From Curtobacterium sp. UNCCL20 (GTDB lineage Bacteria > Actinomycetota > Actinomycetes > Actinomycetales > Microbacteriaceae): 64,000 nucleotides of DNA. The stretch is from assembly GCF_900101675.1 (NCBI RefSeq), contig NZ_FNKG01000001.1, positions 1,781,378 to 1,845,377 of the forward strand. The letters are read 5' to 3'. The notes below the pieces were generated by a model that was given only the letters and a program-made list of their open reading frames with translations, did no database searches and was not told the origin of the DNA. The translations under genes and the position numbers were made by a program. Below are positions 6,823-15,000 of this stretch, piece by piece (positions within the stretch are counted from its first letter, which is position 1; each line of letters opens with the position of its first letter).

Positions 6823-8958
6823 TTGGCTCGATCAGGCACCCGGCGAGCAGCTGGCGGGACGCGGACCGCGTCGCGTCGCACCCGGCCGCTCGACAACGAC
6901 GGCGTCATCCCCGTCCTCGCCCGCGCCGTGCGCGAGGTCGAGGCGGCAGCGCAGCGTGGACCGCTCAAGGCGTCGAACCGTTCCAAGTTCCAGGCGGTCG
7001 CCCTGCTCATGCGCGAAGAGCGTGCGCGGGTCAAGGCCGACACCGAGCTCACCGACGCGCAGCGAGCGGAGCAGCTCAAGCGCCTCGACGGTGTCGCGAC
7101 GATCCTCGCGAAGACCGCGGCGCGCGACACGAGCGTCATCCAGCTCCTCACCGAAGAGGCGTCGGTCAGCGAGACCACCCGCACGGTCAAGCGCGACATG
7201 ATGATCGCCGGCGGCATGGAGCTGCAGCCGGAGGAACTCGTCATCGCGGCCGAGCCGTCCCCGGCCGTCGAGGGCCCGGTGCGCTCCGTCGTGCCGCAGG
7301 CGGTCGTGCAGCGCCAGCTCGCGAACCCGTTCCTGCCGCCGGACTTCGCGCTCGCCGACCAGCCCGTCGCGCACCCGCGTCGCCTGGCGAACTGGGAGCT
7401 GTTCGGTCCGCTGTTCAAGTCGTTCGAGTACGGCGCGGGCGGGGGAGCGGCGACGATGCCGCTGCCGGAGCCCACGACGCTGCACTCGCGCTCGGGCACC
7501 ACGCTCATGAAGCACCAGGCGGAGCTCATCGCTGCCGCCGCCGAGGGGCACCGGACGTTCCTGCTCGCCGACGAGCCGGGCCTCGGCAAGACGGCGCAGT
7601 CGCTGCTCGCCGCGGACGCCGCCAACGCGTTCCCGCTCCTCGTCGTCGTGCCGAACGTCGTCAAGACGAACTGGGCACGCGAGGCCGAGCGCTGGGTGCC
7701 GAACAAGCGCGCCACCGTCATCCACGGTGACGGCGACGACCTCGACGGGTTCGCCGACATCATCATCGTGAACTACGAGATCCTCGACCGGCACGTCGGC
7801 TGGCTCGGCAACTTCGGGTTCAAGGGGATGGTCGTCGACGAGGCGCACTTCATCAAGAACAAGGACTCGCAGCGCTCGAAGTTCGTGCTGCAGCTCGCCG
7901 AGAAGATCCGGCAGCGCACGTCGGCGCCGCTCCTCATGGCCCTGACCGGCACGCCGCTGATCAACTCGGTCGAGGACTTCCGCACCATCTGGGAGTACCT
8001 CGGCTGGATCGACGACAAGAAGCCGCGCGCGAAGCTCATGAACGAGCTCGAGGAGATCGGCCTCACCCCGGCCGACCCGGGCTTCTTCGTCGAGGCGCGC
8101 AAGGCCGTCATCGACCAGGGCATCGTCCGACGCCGCAAGGTCGATGTCGCCGCGGACATCCCGGCCCGCCGGATCGCCGACATCCCCGTCGAACTCGACG
8201 ACGAGGTCGGACGTTCCATCCGCGACGCCGAACGCGAACTCACCGCGAAGCTCGTCAAGCGCTACCACCAGGCGCTCGACGCCCGCACCGGCCAGGACCC
8301 GGTCATCGGCATCGACCACAAGCTCGTCCGGCAGGTCGCACGCTGGGAGCTCGAGGACCAGGACGCCTCGCCCACCGGCGAGAACGTGTTCTCGATGGTG
8401 CGGCGCATCGGTCGTGCCAAGGCCCAGCTCGCGGCGGACTACGCGGCGCAGCTCGCCTCGAACGTCGGCAAGGTCGTGTTCTTCGCGAAGCACCTCGACG
8501 TGATGGACCAGGCAGAAGAGGTCTTCGCCCGCCGAGGACTCCGCACCGCCACCGTCCGCGGCGACCAGACGCCCACGCAGCGCACCGCCGAGATCGACTC
8601 CTTCGTGAACGACCCCGACGTCGCCGTCATCGTCTGCTCGCTCACCGCGGCGGGCGTGGGCCTCAACCTGCAGGTGTCGTCGAACGTCGTGCTCGCCGAG
8701 CTGTCGTGGACGAGCGCCGAGCAGACCCAGGCGATCGACCGCGTGCACCGCATCGGGCAGGAAGAGCCCGTCACCGCGTGGCGCATCATCGCCGCGCAGA
8801 CGATCGACACGAAGATCGCCGAGCTCATCGACTCGAAGGCGTCCCTCGCCGCCCGGGCCCTGGACGGCTCCGACGAGGAGGTCGTCGACTCCGGCGACAT
8901 CCAGCTCGACGCGATGGCGGCGCTGCTCACCGAGGCGCTGGAGCGCGGCGGCCGGTAG
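6823..8958 (+). CDS. SNF2-family DEAD/DEAH-box helicase (RapA/HepA-like)
   Basis: 711 residues from TTG 6823, chosen for AGGAGG at 6813-6818. Residues 1-225 form a basic, helical N-terminal region. The SNF2 N-lobe has Walker A DEPGLGKTAQ (K256), Walker B DEAH (339-342) and motif III-like ALTGTPLINS. The C-lobe has FFAKHLDVMDQ and VIVCSLTAAGVGLNLQ, and ends with the arginine-finger motif QAIDRVHRIGQEEPV. It lacks a recognisable SWIM zinc finger or C-terminal nuclease. Members translocate on duplex DNA to remodel protein-DNA or polymerase complexes. It is a single-gene unit with an unusually long structured leader. Confidence 0.9.
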   Translation: MARSGTRRAAGGTRTASRRTRPLDNDGVIPVLARAVREVEAAAQRGPLKASNRSKFQAVALLMREERARVKADTELTDAQRAEQLKRLDGVATILAKTAARDTSVIQLLTEEASVSETTRTVKRDMMIAGGMELQPEELVIAAEPSPAVEGPVRSVVPQAVVQRQLANPFLPPDFALADQPVAHPRRLANWELFGPLFKSFEYGAGGGAATMPLPEPTTLHSRSGTTLMKHQAELIAAAAEGHRTFLLADEPGLGKTAQSLLAADAANAFPLLVVVPNVVKTNWAREAERWVPNKRATVIHGDGDDLDGFADIIIVNYEILDRHVGWLGNFGFKGMVVDEAHFIKNKDSQRSKFVLQLAEKIRQRTSAPLLMALTGTPLINSVEDFRTIWEYLGWIDDKKPRAKLMNELEEIGLTPADPGFFVEARKAVIDQGIVRRRKVDVAADIPARRIADIPVELDDEVGRSIRDAERELTAKLVKRYHQALDARTGQDPVIGIDHKLVRQVARWELEDQDASPTGENVFSMVRRIGRAKAQLAADYAAQLASNVGKVVFFAKHLDVMDQAEEVFARRGLRTATVRGDQTPTQRTAEIDSFVNDPDVAVIVCSLTAAGVGLNLQVSSNVVLAELSWTSAEQTQAIDRVHRIGQEEPVTAWRIIAAQTIDTKIAELIDSKASLAARALDGSDEEVVDSGDIQLDAMAALLTEALERGGR

Positions 8959-8972
8959 TGCAGGGACCGGTT

Positions 8973-9044
8973 CGCAAAACACCGGTGTTCGTGGTTCGAA
9001 CCCCCGCATGGGGAGGTTCGGCACACGAACACCGGTGTTTTGCG
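8973..9044. repeat. Nested 72-bp inverted repeat between convergent genes
   Basis: Perfect 21-nt arms at 8973-8993 and 9024-9044, separated by 30 nt. Each arm contains the 12-bp palindrome AACACCGGTGTT. The spacer has its own inverted repeat, CGAACC (8997-9002) and GGTTCG (9015-9020). It lies between the SNF2 stop (8958) and the mycoredoxin stop (9052), so a bidirectional terminator role is likely; the nested symmetry would also suit a protein-binding site. Confidence 0.8.
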
Positions 9045-9051
9045 GCTGGGG

Positions 9052-9324
9052 TCAGATGCGGGACTGCACCTCGGCGAGCGACGGGTTCGTGGCGGTGCTG
9101 CCGTCCGGGAACACCAGCGTCGGCACGGTCTGGTTGCCGCCGTTGACCTCGGCGACGAGCTCTGCCGTGCCCGGAGTCTGCTCGATGTCGACCTCGGTGT
9201 ACGGCACCCCGGCCTTCGTCATCTGGTTCTTCAGGCGCGCGCAGTAGCCGCACCAGGTAGTGGTGAACATCGTGACGGCGCCGGCCTCCGGCACGAACGC
9301 GTCACGGGTGATGGTCTCGCTCAT
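9052..9324 (-). CDS. mrx1: Mycoredoxin / glutaredoxin-like protein
   Basis: 90 residues with a single thioredoxin fold. The active site is CGYC (Cys25, Cys28) in TTTWCGYCARLK, followed by the cis-Pro segment TVPTLVFPDG and a C-terminal helix. The WCGYC context and small size match actinobacterial mycoredoxin-1, which uses mycothiol instead of glutathione to reduce mixed disulfides in the cytoplasm. TAGCCT on the minus strand is 6 nt before ATG, so a leaderless mRNA is likely. The exact paralogue (Mrx1 rather than NrdH or another glutaredoxin) is inferred. Confidence 0.85.
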   Translation of the reverse strand: MSETITRDAFVPEAGAVTMFTTTWCGYCARLKNQMTKAGVPYTEVDIEQTPGTAELVAEVNGGNQTVPTLVFPDGSTATNPSLAEVQSRI

Positions 9325-9330
9325 GCGCTC

Positions 9331-9336
9331 AGGCTA
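9331..9336 (-). promoter_or_regulatory. -10-like TAGCCT, leaderless start of mycoredoxin
   Basis: TAGCCT on the minus strand, 6 nt before the ATG at 9324. Confidence 0.6.
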
Positions 9337-9383
9337 ACCCCGCGAGTTCGGCGAACACGGAGAGCCCTGGTAGACAGGACCGC

Positions 9384-10913
9384 GTGAGCGACACGCACCT
9401 CGAGATCGAGCGTACCTACGACCTGCCCGAGGGCGGCGACCTCCCCGACCTCGTCGGCGCCGGGGGCATCCTCCGCACCGAACACCAGGAGCCGTTCCAG
9501 CTCGACGCGACCTACTGGGACACCGAGCGCTACGACCTCGTGGCCTCGCGGGTGACCGTCCGGCGTCGGACCGGTGGGCCGGACGCCGGCTGGCACATCA
9601 AGCGGTCGGCATCGGACACCGTCCGGCACGAGCAGCACTTCCCGCTCACCGACGACGCCGACGCGGTGCCGGACGAGGTCCTCGCCGCACTGTTCACCGA
9701 GCGCCGGGGCCGTCGCCTCCGCCCGGTCGTGCGGATCACCACCACCCGCACCGTCACCCGCCTGCTCGACGAGGACGGCGACCAGATCGCCGAGCTCGCC
9801 GACGACGCGGTGTCGGCGCAGCGCCTCGACGACGACGCCCCGGAGACGCCGCGCACCTGGCGCGAGGTCGAGGTGGAAGCGATCGAGGGCGTCGACCCGC
9901 AGATCGCGCACGAGCTCTTCGCCGCCCTCGACGGGCGCTTCGCGGCCGTCGGTGCCGGCCCCGCCGCCGTCGCGTCCAAGCTGGCACGCGGGCTGGCAGG
10001 AGCACCGGCACCGCGCCTCCAGACCGAGGAGAAGCCGGCGAAGGGCACGACCGCACGCATCCTCGCCAAGCGCGTCCGCAAGCTGCGTGCCGCGCTGCTC
10101 GGCCAGGAGGCGCGGCTCCGGTCCGGTGACACGGCCGACCTCCGCCAGGCGGCCGAGACCACCCTCGAGATCGCCGCGATCCTCGGCGCCTACCGCCCGG
10201 CGTTCCCCGACGGCGACGCCGTCGACCGCGCCGCGGAGGCTGCAGACGGACTCGCCGCCGTCACCGCGCGCGCCGCGCTGGCCGAGTACCTGATCGACCG
10301 GCTGCCGCGCGCGTCCTCTCCCGCGCAGGACGAACTCGTCGACGCGATGACCCGCGAGCGCATCCTCGCCTCCACGCGCGAGCGGCGCGACCAGGCCGTG
10401 CGGGACGTCGTCACGTTCCTGCACGGCGAGCCCTTCCTCGAGCTGCTCGACGCCCTCGACGACGCCGCCGAGCGTCCGGTGCCGACGGCCTGGTCGCTCC
10501 GCTCGCCGAAGCAGGTCGCGCAGGACGTCGGCGCGGACGTGAAGCCACGCGTCCGCGAACTCGTCCGCGCCGCGGTCGCCGACGACACCTCGGACACCGC
10601 CGCCGAGCGCGAAGCCGCCGACCGCGCGACCACCGAATCCGCGTGGCAGGAGACGATGCGCGCCCGGATGACGATGGACGTGCTCGGAGACGACGCGTTC
10701 CCGCACGCGCTGTGGCAGCGGATCGGCACGGCGGCCGACGTGCTGACCGAGCGGGTGCGGTCCCTGCACGCGCTCGACATCCTGCGGGCGAACGCGGCCG
10801 TCGCGGAGCGCGGGGGCGAGGCCACCTTCGGGTACGGCGTGCTCGCGGGCGACCGGGTGCGGCTCGCCGAGGAGTCCTACGACGAGGCGGTGCACGCGCT
10901 CAACCGCGTGTGA
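9384..10913 (+). CDS. CYTH and CHAD domain-containing protein
   Basis: 509 residues. The N-terminal CYTH domain (~1-200) starts with LEIERTYDLP, an ExExK-like motif, and continues with alternating charged strands (VTVRRRTGG, WHIKRSA) of the triphosphate tunnel. The C-terminal CHAD domain (~220-500) is all-helical with regularly spaced Arg/Lys/His (KRVRKLRAALLGQEARLR). CYTH domains hydrolyse or bind triphosphates; CHAD domains bind inorganic polyphosphate. A polyphosphate-linked role is therefore likely, but not a defined reaction. GTG 9384 lies 7 nt after TAGACA, a weaker -10-like hexamer. A PiT phosphate transporter is in the same window but not adjacent. Confidence 0.88.
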   Translation: MSDTHLEIERTYDLPEGGDLPDLVGAGGILRTEHQEPFQLDATYWDTERYDLVASRVTVRRRTGGPDAGWHIKRSASDTVRHEQHFPLTDDADAVPDEVLAALFTERRGRRLRPVVRITTTRTVTRLLDEDGDQIAELADDAVSAQRLDDDAPETPRTWREVEVEAIEGVDPQIAHELFAALDGRFAAVGAGPAAVASKLARGLAGAPAPRLQTEEKPAKGTTARILAKRVRKLRAALLGQEARLRSGDTADLRQAAETTLEIAAILGAYRPAFPDGDAVDRAAEAADGLAAVTARAALAEYLIDRLPRASSPAQDELVDAMTRERILASTRERRDQAVRDVVTFLHGEPFLELLDALDDAAERPVPTAWSLRSPKQVAQDVGADVKPRVRELVRAAVADDTSDTAAEREAADRATTESAWQETMRARMTMDVLGDDAFPHALWQRIGTAADVLTERVRSLHALDILRANAAVAERGGEATFGYGVLAGDRVRLAEESYDEAVHALNRV

Positions 10914-10918
10914 GTGCG

Positions 10919-10942
10919 GACGGGCCCGGCGACGGGCCCGTC
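10919..10942. terminator. Hairpin between convergent CYTH-CHAD and cysteine hydrolase genes
   Basis: GACGGGCCC (10919-10927) pairs with GGGCCCGTC (10934-10942) around a 6-nt loop, 6 bp after the CYTH-CHAD stop. No U-tract follows, as is usual in actinobacteria. Confidence 0.65.
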
Positions 10943-10972
10943 ACACGGCGGCCTTCCGAGTGCCGTGCGGGG

Positions 10973-11503
10973 TCAGCGCAACGGCACGGTCGCCGCCGGG
11001 GCCACGTCGAACCGGCGCCCCGGGTAGCGGAGCCCGCTCCAGTACATGTTCGTGTGCGCGATGATGTCCGCCGCCCGGATGGTCGTCCCGTTCCACTCTG
11101 CGTCCGTCGTGGTGTGACCGTCCTCGACGAGGGTGACGTCGAACCCCTCGGACGCCGCACGCTGAGCCGTCGTCCGGACGCAGGAGTCGGTCTGGGTGCC
11201 CACGACCACCAGGCGCGACACCTCGAGCTCGCTGAGGACCACGTGCAGGTCGGTGTCGGCGAAGGAGTCGCGGTACTTCTTCCGCACGAGGGGTTCGTCG
11301 TCGTCACGGACGAGGGGAGCCGCGAGCTGCCAGTCGTCGGTGTCGACCGCGAAGTCCTGCTCGTCCTGCACCCACACCGCGGGTACGCCCTCGGCGCGCG
11401 CACGCCCGACGAGCGCGTCGACCCGGTCGACGACCCGCTGCCCGTCGAGGCAGGGCCGGACGACGCCCGCCTGGACGTCGATGACGAGCAGCGCCGACGT
11501 CAT
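10973..11503 (-). CDS. Cysteine hydrolase (isochorismatase-like)
   Basis: 176 residues. The fold begins with SALLVIDVQAG (catalytic Asp9), has a conserved Lys in VRKKYRDSF (~75), and the nucleophile Cys108 in VVVGTQTDSCVRTTA. This Asp-Lys-Cys triad belongs to the isochorismatase/nicotinamidase superfamily; the substrate cannot be told. ATG 11503 overlaps the stop of the upstream oligopeptidase gene by 4 bp (ATGA), which fixes the start and makes this the last gene of a coupled Fic-peptidase-hydrolase operon. Confidence 0.88.
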   Translation of the reverse strand: MTSALLVIDVQAGVVRPCLDGQRVVDRVDALVGRARAEGVPAVWVQDEQDFAVDTDDWQLAAPLVRDDDEPLVRKKYRDSFADTDLHVVLSELEVSRLVVVGTQTDSCVRTTAQRAASEGFDVTLVEDGHTTTDAEWNGTTIRAADIIAHTNMYWSGLRYPGRRFDVAPAATVPLR

Positions 11504-13671
11504 CCGGCGGCGATCGGCTTCGCGGGTGCGGCGGCCGCGTTGACCTCGGCGAGCCCCAGGACGTCGAGCAGCCACGCGAGCTCGAAGGCCCGCTCCTTCC
11601 AGGAGTCGTACCGCCCGCTCACCCCACCGTGGCCCGCGGCCATCTCGGTCTTGAGGAGCACCGGTGCCCCGACCTCGCGCAGCTTCGCGGTCCACTTCGC
11701 CGGTTCGACGTAGAGCACCCGGGTGTCGTTGATCGAGGTCACCGCGAGGATCTTCGGGTACTGCACGTCGCTGCGGACGTTCTCGTACGGCGAGTACTCG
11801 CTCATGTACCGGTAGACCTCGGGGTCGTGCAGCGGGTCGCCCCACTCGTCCCACTCGATGACGGTGAGCGGCAGGTCCGGGTCGAGGATGCTCGTCAGCG
11901 CATCGACGAAGGGCACTGCGGCGAGGATGCCGGCGAACCGTTCGGGCGCGAGGTTCGCGACCGCGCCCATGAGCAGGCCCCCGGCGCTGCCGCCCTCGGC
12001 GACGAGCCGGGCCGTGCTGGTGCGGCCCGAGTCGATCAGGTGCGATGCGACCGCCACGAAGTCGGTGAACGTGTTCTTCTTCGTGAGGGTCTTGCCGTTC
12101 TCGTACCAGTGGCGACCCATCTCACCGCCGCCGCGGACGTGCGCCACCGCGAACACGACGCCGCGGTCGAGCATCGAGAGCCGCATGACGCTGAAGCCCG
12201 GGTCGATCGAGTGCTCGTACGAGCCGTACCCGTAGAGGTGCAGCGGCGCCGGTGCGTCGGCGTCGACCGCGTCACGGCGCCAGACCAGCGAGATCGGGAC
12301 GCGTGTGCCGTCCTCGGCGGTCGCCCAGTCCCGCTCCTGCACGTAGTCGTCCGGGTCGTAGCCGCCCAGCACCGGCTGCCGCTTGAGGACGGTGACCTCG
12401 CCGGTCGCCAGGTCGAGGTCGCTCACCTCGGACGGGGTCACGAACGAGGTGAACCCGATCCGGAGCGTCGGCTGGTCCCACTCGGGGTTGCCGCCGAGCC
12501 CGGCCGAGAACAGGGTCTCGTCGAACGGGACCTCGTGCGCGTCGCCGTAGCCGTCGCCCTCGATCGGGATGATGGCGATGCGGGGGAGTGCCTCGGACCG
12601 GTACTCGAGCGCGAGGTGCCCGGCGAAGGCGTCCACCGACTCGATGCGACGCTCGCTGTCGTGCGCGACGACCACGCGTCGGTCGCGTTCGGAGGTCGGG
12701 TCGTCGGCGGGGACGTCGACCAGCTCGAAGTTCTCGGCACCGTCGTTGTGCAGCACGAGGAACCGGTCGCTGCCGCCGACGATGGCGTGCTCGATCTCGT
12801 ACTCGACGCCGTCACGCCGCGGCCACACGACCTGGAACTCCCCGGTCGGGTCGGCCGCGTCGAGGACGAGTGCCTCGGACGTGATCTTCGACCCGAGCTC
12901 GATCACGATGTACTGCGAGGACCGGGTGACCCCGACCCCGACCCAGTACCGGTCGTCCGGCTCATCGAAGACCACGACGTCCTCGGTGGCGGCGGTGCCC
13001 ACCGTGTGCCGCCAGATCCGGTCCGGTCGCCACGACTCGTCGACCGTCGGGTAGAAGACGAAGCGGCCGGACGGGTCGAACGTGGCGCCGGCGCCCGTGT
13101 TCGGGATCTCGTCGCCGAGGTCCGTCCCGGTCGTGAGGTCGCGCACGTGCAGCGTGTACCGCTCGTCGCCCTCGACGTCGATGCCGTACACCAGCCGGGT
13201 GCCGTCGTCGCTGATGTCGTAGGTGCCGAGCGAGAAGAAGTCGTGGCCCTCGGCCAGGGCGTTGCCGTCGAGGACGACCTGCTCGTCCGGGAGCGTCGAA
13301 GCGCCCTCACCGACGGCGGGCGGAGTCCAGTCGTCGGGACCGGCGATCGGCGCGCGGCAGTGGACGCCGTACTGGCTGCCCTCGGCCGTGCGGGTGAAGT
13401 ACCACCAGTCGCCCATCCGGACGGGCACGGAGAGGTCGGTCTCCTGCACGCGGTTCTTCACCTCGGAGAAGATCCGGTCGCGCAGCGCTCCGAGGTGCGC
13501 CGTCTGCGCATCGGTGTACGCGTTCTCGGCCTCGAGGTAGGCGAGCGTGTCCGGAGATTCCTTGTCGCGCAGCCACTCGTAGTCGTCCACGAAGTCGATG
13601 CCGTGGTGGGTCCGTGTCACGGGCCGCTTGTCGGCGGAGGGAGGGGTGGCCTGGGTGTGCTCGCTGCTCAC
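11500..13671 (-). CDS. ptrB: S9 family peptidase, oligopeptidase B-like
   Basis: 723 residues, cytosolic. The N-terminal HHGIDFVDDYEWLRDKESPDTLAYLEAEN stretch (written here in short form HGIDFVDDYEWL) and a seven-bladed propeller (~80-420) precede the alpha/beta hydrolase domain. Catalytic triad, numbered from GTG 13674: Ser563 in EGGSAGGLLMG, Asp650 in SINDTRV, His682 in AAGHGG. The acidic pair before the Ser region resembles oligopeptidase B, which cleaves short peptides after Arg/Lys. GTG 13671 is preferred because it gives a GTGA overlap with the Fic stop; GTG 13674 is the alternative. Coupled upstream to Fic and downstream to a cysteine hydrolase. Confidence 0.9.
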   Translation of the reverse strand: MSSEHTQATPPSADKRPVTRTHHGIDFVDDYEWLRDKESPDTLAYLEAENAYTDAQTAHLGALRDRIFSEVKNRVQETDLSVPVRMGDWWYFTRTAEGSQYGVHCRAPIAGPDDWTPPAVGEGASTLPDEQVVLDGNALAEGHDFFSLGTYDISDDGTRLVYGIDVEGDERYTLHVRDLTTGTDLGDEIPNTGAGATFDPSGRFVFYPTVDESWRPDRIWRHTVGTAATEDVVVFDEPDDRYWVGVGVTRSSQYIVIELGSKITSEALVLDAADPTGEFQVVWPRRDGVEYEIEHAIVGGSDRFLVLHNDGAENFELVDVPADDPTSERDRRVVVAHDSERRIESVDAFAGHLALEYRSEALPRIAIIPIEGDGYGDAHEVPFDETLFSAGLGGNPEWDQPTLRIGFTSFVTPSEVSDLDLATGEVTVLKRQPVLGGYDPDDYVQERDWATAEDGTRVPISLVWRRDAVDADAPAPLHLYGYGSYEHSIDPGFSVMRLSMLDRGVVFAVAHVRGGGEMGRHWYENGKTLTKKNTFTDFVAVASHLIDSGRTSTARLVAEGGSAGGLLMGAVANLAPERFAGILAAVPFVDALTSILDPDLPLTVIEWDEWGDPLHDPEVYRYMSEYSPYENVRSDVQYPKILAVTSINDTRVLYVEPAKWTAKLREVGAPVLLKTEMAAGHGGVSGRYDSWKERAFELAWLLDVLGLAEVNAAAAPAKPIAAG

Positions 13672-14876
13672 CACCCCACCCTATTCGCCCGCTGCCGGAC
13701 GGCGGCGTGGACGCGGTCGCCGAACGCGGCGAGTTCGGCGGCCGGGTCGACCGCGACCCAGGCACGCCGCCGCCGGCGTTCGGTGACGGGACGGAGGACC
13801 CCGGCGCGGCAGAGGTCGTCGGAGACGCGGTCCACCAGGCCCTGGTCGCCGCGCAGGAGCCGGTCGAGCCGGTCCTCGGTGAGCACGGGGTCGGCGGCGA
13901 GCGCGCGGCCCACGACGGCGTGCGGACCGTCGGCGCAGACACCGGTTGCCCGATGGTCGGCTGCTTCGTCGAGGAGCAGCGCCGTGAGGGTGGCCTCGTC
14001 GCAGACCGTCCCGATCGCGATCGCGACGTCGCGCACCCAGTCGTCGACCCGGCCGTCGCGGAACCGCTCGAGGTGCCAGAAGTACCGGTCGCGGTCGGCG
14101 ACGAGCGCCGTGGCGATCGGCACCGTCACCGTGCGTGTCAGCCCGCGCCGTCGGAGCACCGCGGCGACGAGGGCCCGACCGATCCGGCCGTTGCCGTCGG
14201 TGAACGGGTGGATCGACTCGAACTGCGCGTGCGCGAGGGCCGCCTGTGCGATCGGGTGCAGGTCGTCGCGGTGCAGGAAGTCGAACAGGTCGTCCATCAG
14301 CGCGGGGACGAGCTCGGGCGGTGGCGGGACGTACCGCGCGAGCCGCGGGGTGTTCCCGCCGCCGATCCAGTTCTGGACGTCGCGGTAGCGCCCGGCGTAC
14401 CGGCCGTCCACCGGGTCGTCGCACAGCAGGATCCGGTGGGCGTCGAGGAGCGCGCGCTCGGTGATCGTCCCGCCGTCGGACGACGACACCAGCCGGTCGA
14501 CCGCACCGCCGGCCCGGACCATCAGCGTGGCGCTGGTGTTCGCGCGGACGCCCACGACGGCCCGTGCGACGTCGTCGAGGTCGGCCGACTCGTCCTCGAT
14601 GCGGGAGGACGCCACCGCCTCGGTCCGGTCGAGCACGCCCGTGAGGGTCGTCAGACCCGCGCCGTGCTGGTCGTCGAGCTCGCGCAGGGCCGCAGCGGCA
14701 CGGTCGAGGAGCGCCGCGGTGTCGTCGTCGGGAGCCCAGGTGACCGCGGCGATCGGCGCGGGGATCGACACCCGGACGGTGGTGGTCTGCCGGTCCGCGC
14801 GTGGGCCGCGGGTGCCGCTCCGCCACGGCATCGTCGACGTCGTGTGGGTCGGCCAGTGGTGCTCGGTGCGTGACAT
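13668..14876 (-). CDS. Fic family protein (probable AMPylase)
   Basis: 402 residues from ATG 14876, chosen because GGAGG lies 4 nt upstream. The catalytic motif HPFTDGNGRIGR (residues 223-234) is complete: His as base, Asp for Mg2+, Arg and GNG loop for ATP. A helix at 88-95, VASSRIED, resembles the (S/T)xxxE(G/N) autoinhibitory motif, with D replacing G/N. An N-terminal Fic_N-like region precedes, and a winged-helix-like tail follows (DRVSDDLCRAGVLRPVTERRR). Fic enzymes transfer AMP to Tyr/Ser/Thr of target proteins. First gene of the operon with ptrB and the cysteine hydrolase; its target is unknown. Confidence 0.9.
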   Translation of the reverse strand: MSRTEHHWPTHTTSTMPWRSGTRGPRADRQTTTVRVSIPAPIAAVTWAPDDDTAALLDRAAAALRELDDQHGAGLTTLTGVLDRTEAVASSRIEDESADLDDVARAVVGVRANTSATLMVRAGGAVDRLVSSSDGGTITERALLDAHRILLCDDPVDGRYAGRYRDVQNWIGGGNTPRLARYVPPPPELVPALMDDLFDFLHRDDLHPIAQAALAHAQFESIHPFTDGNGRIGRALVAAVLRRRGLTRTVTVPIATALVADRDRYFWHLERFRDGRVDDWVRDVAIAIGTVCDEATLTALLLDEAADHRATGVCADGPHAVVGRALAADPVLTEDRLDRLLRGDQGLVDRVSDDLCRAGVLRPVTERRRRRAWVAVDPAAELAAFGDRVHAAVRQRANRVGW

Positions 14877-14988
14877 GGGTCCTCCGGATCGGTCGGGGAG
14901 CGCGGTCATCCGACGCTAGAGGGAGCCGGGTGCGGGACGCCATCTTCCGGTATTCCGTATGCATGGTGGGGATGTCGCCGCCGGTCGA

Positions 14989-14994
14989 TACCGT
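14989..14994 (+). promoter_or_regulatory. -10-like TACCGT, leaderless start of the amidohydrolase
   Basis: TACCGT is 6 nt before ATG 15001. The same hexamer precedes the BrkB and emfourin genes at 7 nt. Confidence 0.6.
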
Positions 14995-15000
14995 GGGGCC

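Noticed and set aside
6552..7730. A 392-codon plus-strand gene starting in the leader
   Set aside because: It overlaps most of the SNF2 N-terminal half in another frame, has Arg/His-rich shadow composition and no ribosome binding site.
5034..7766. A 910-codon minus-strand frame
   Set aside because: It opposes the phosphotransferase gene and the SNF2 gene, shows no domain and has shadow-type composition.
8994..9023. GGTTCGAACCCC resembling a tRNA T-arm
   Set aside because: No acceptor stem, D-arm or anticodon arm surrounds it; it is the spacer of the nested inverted repeat.
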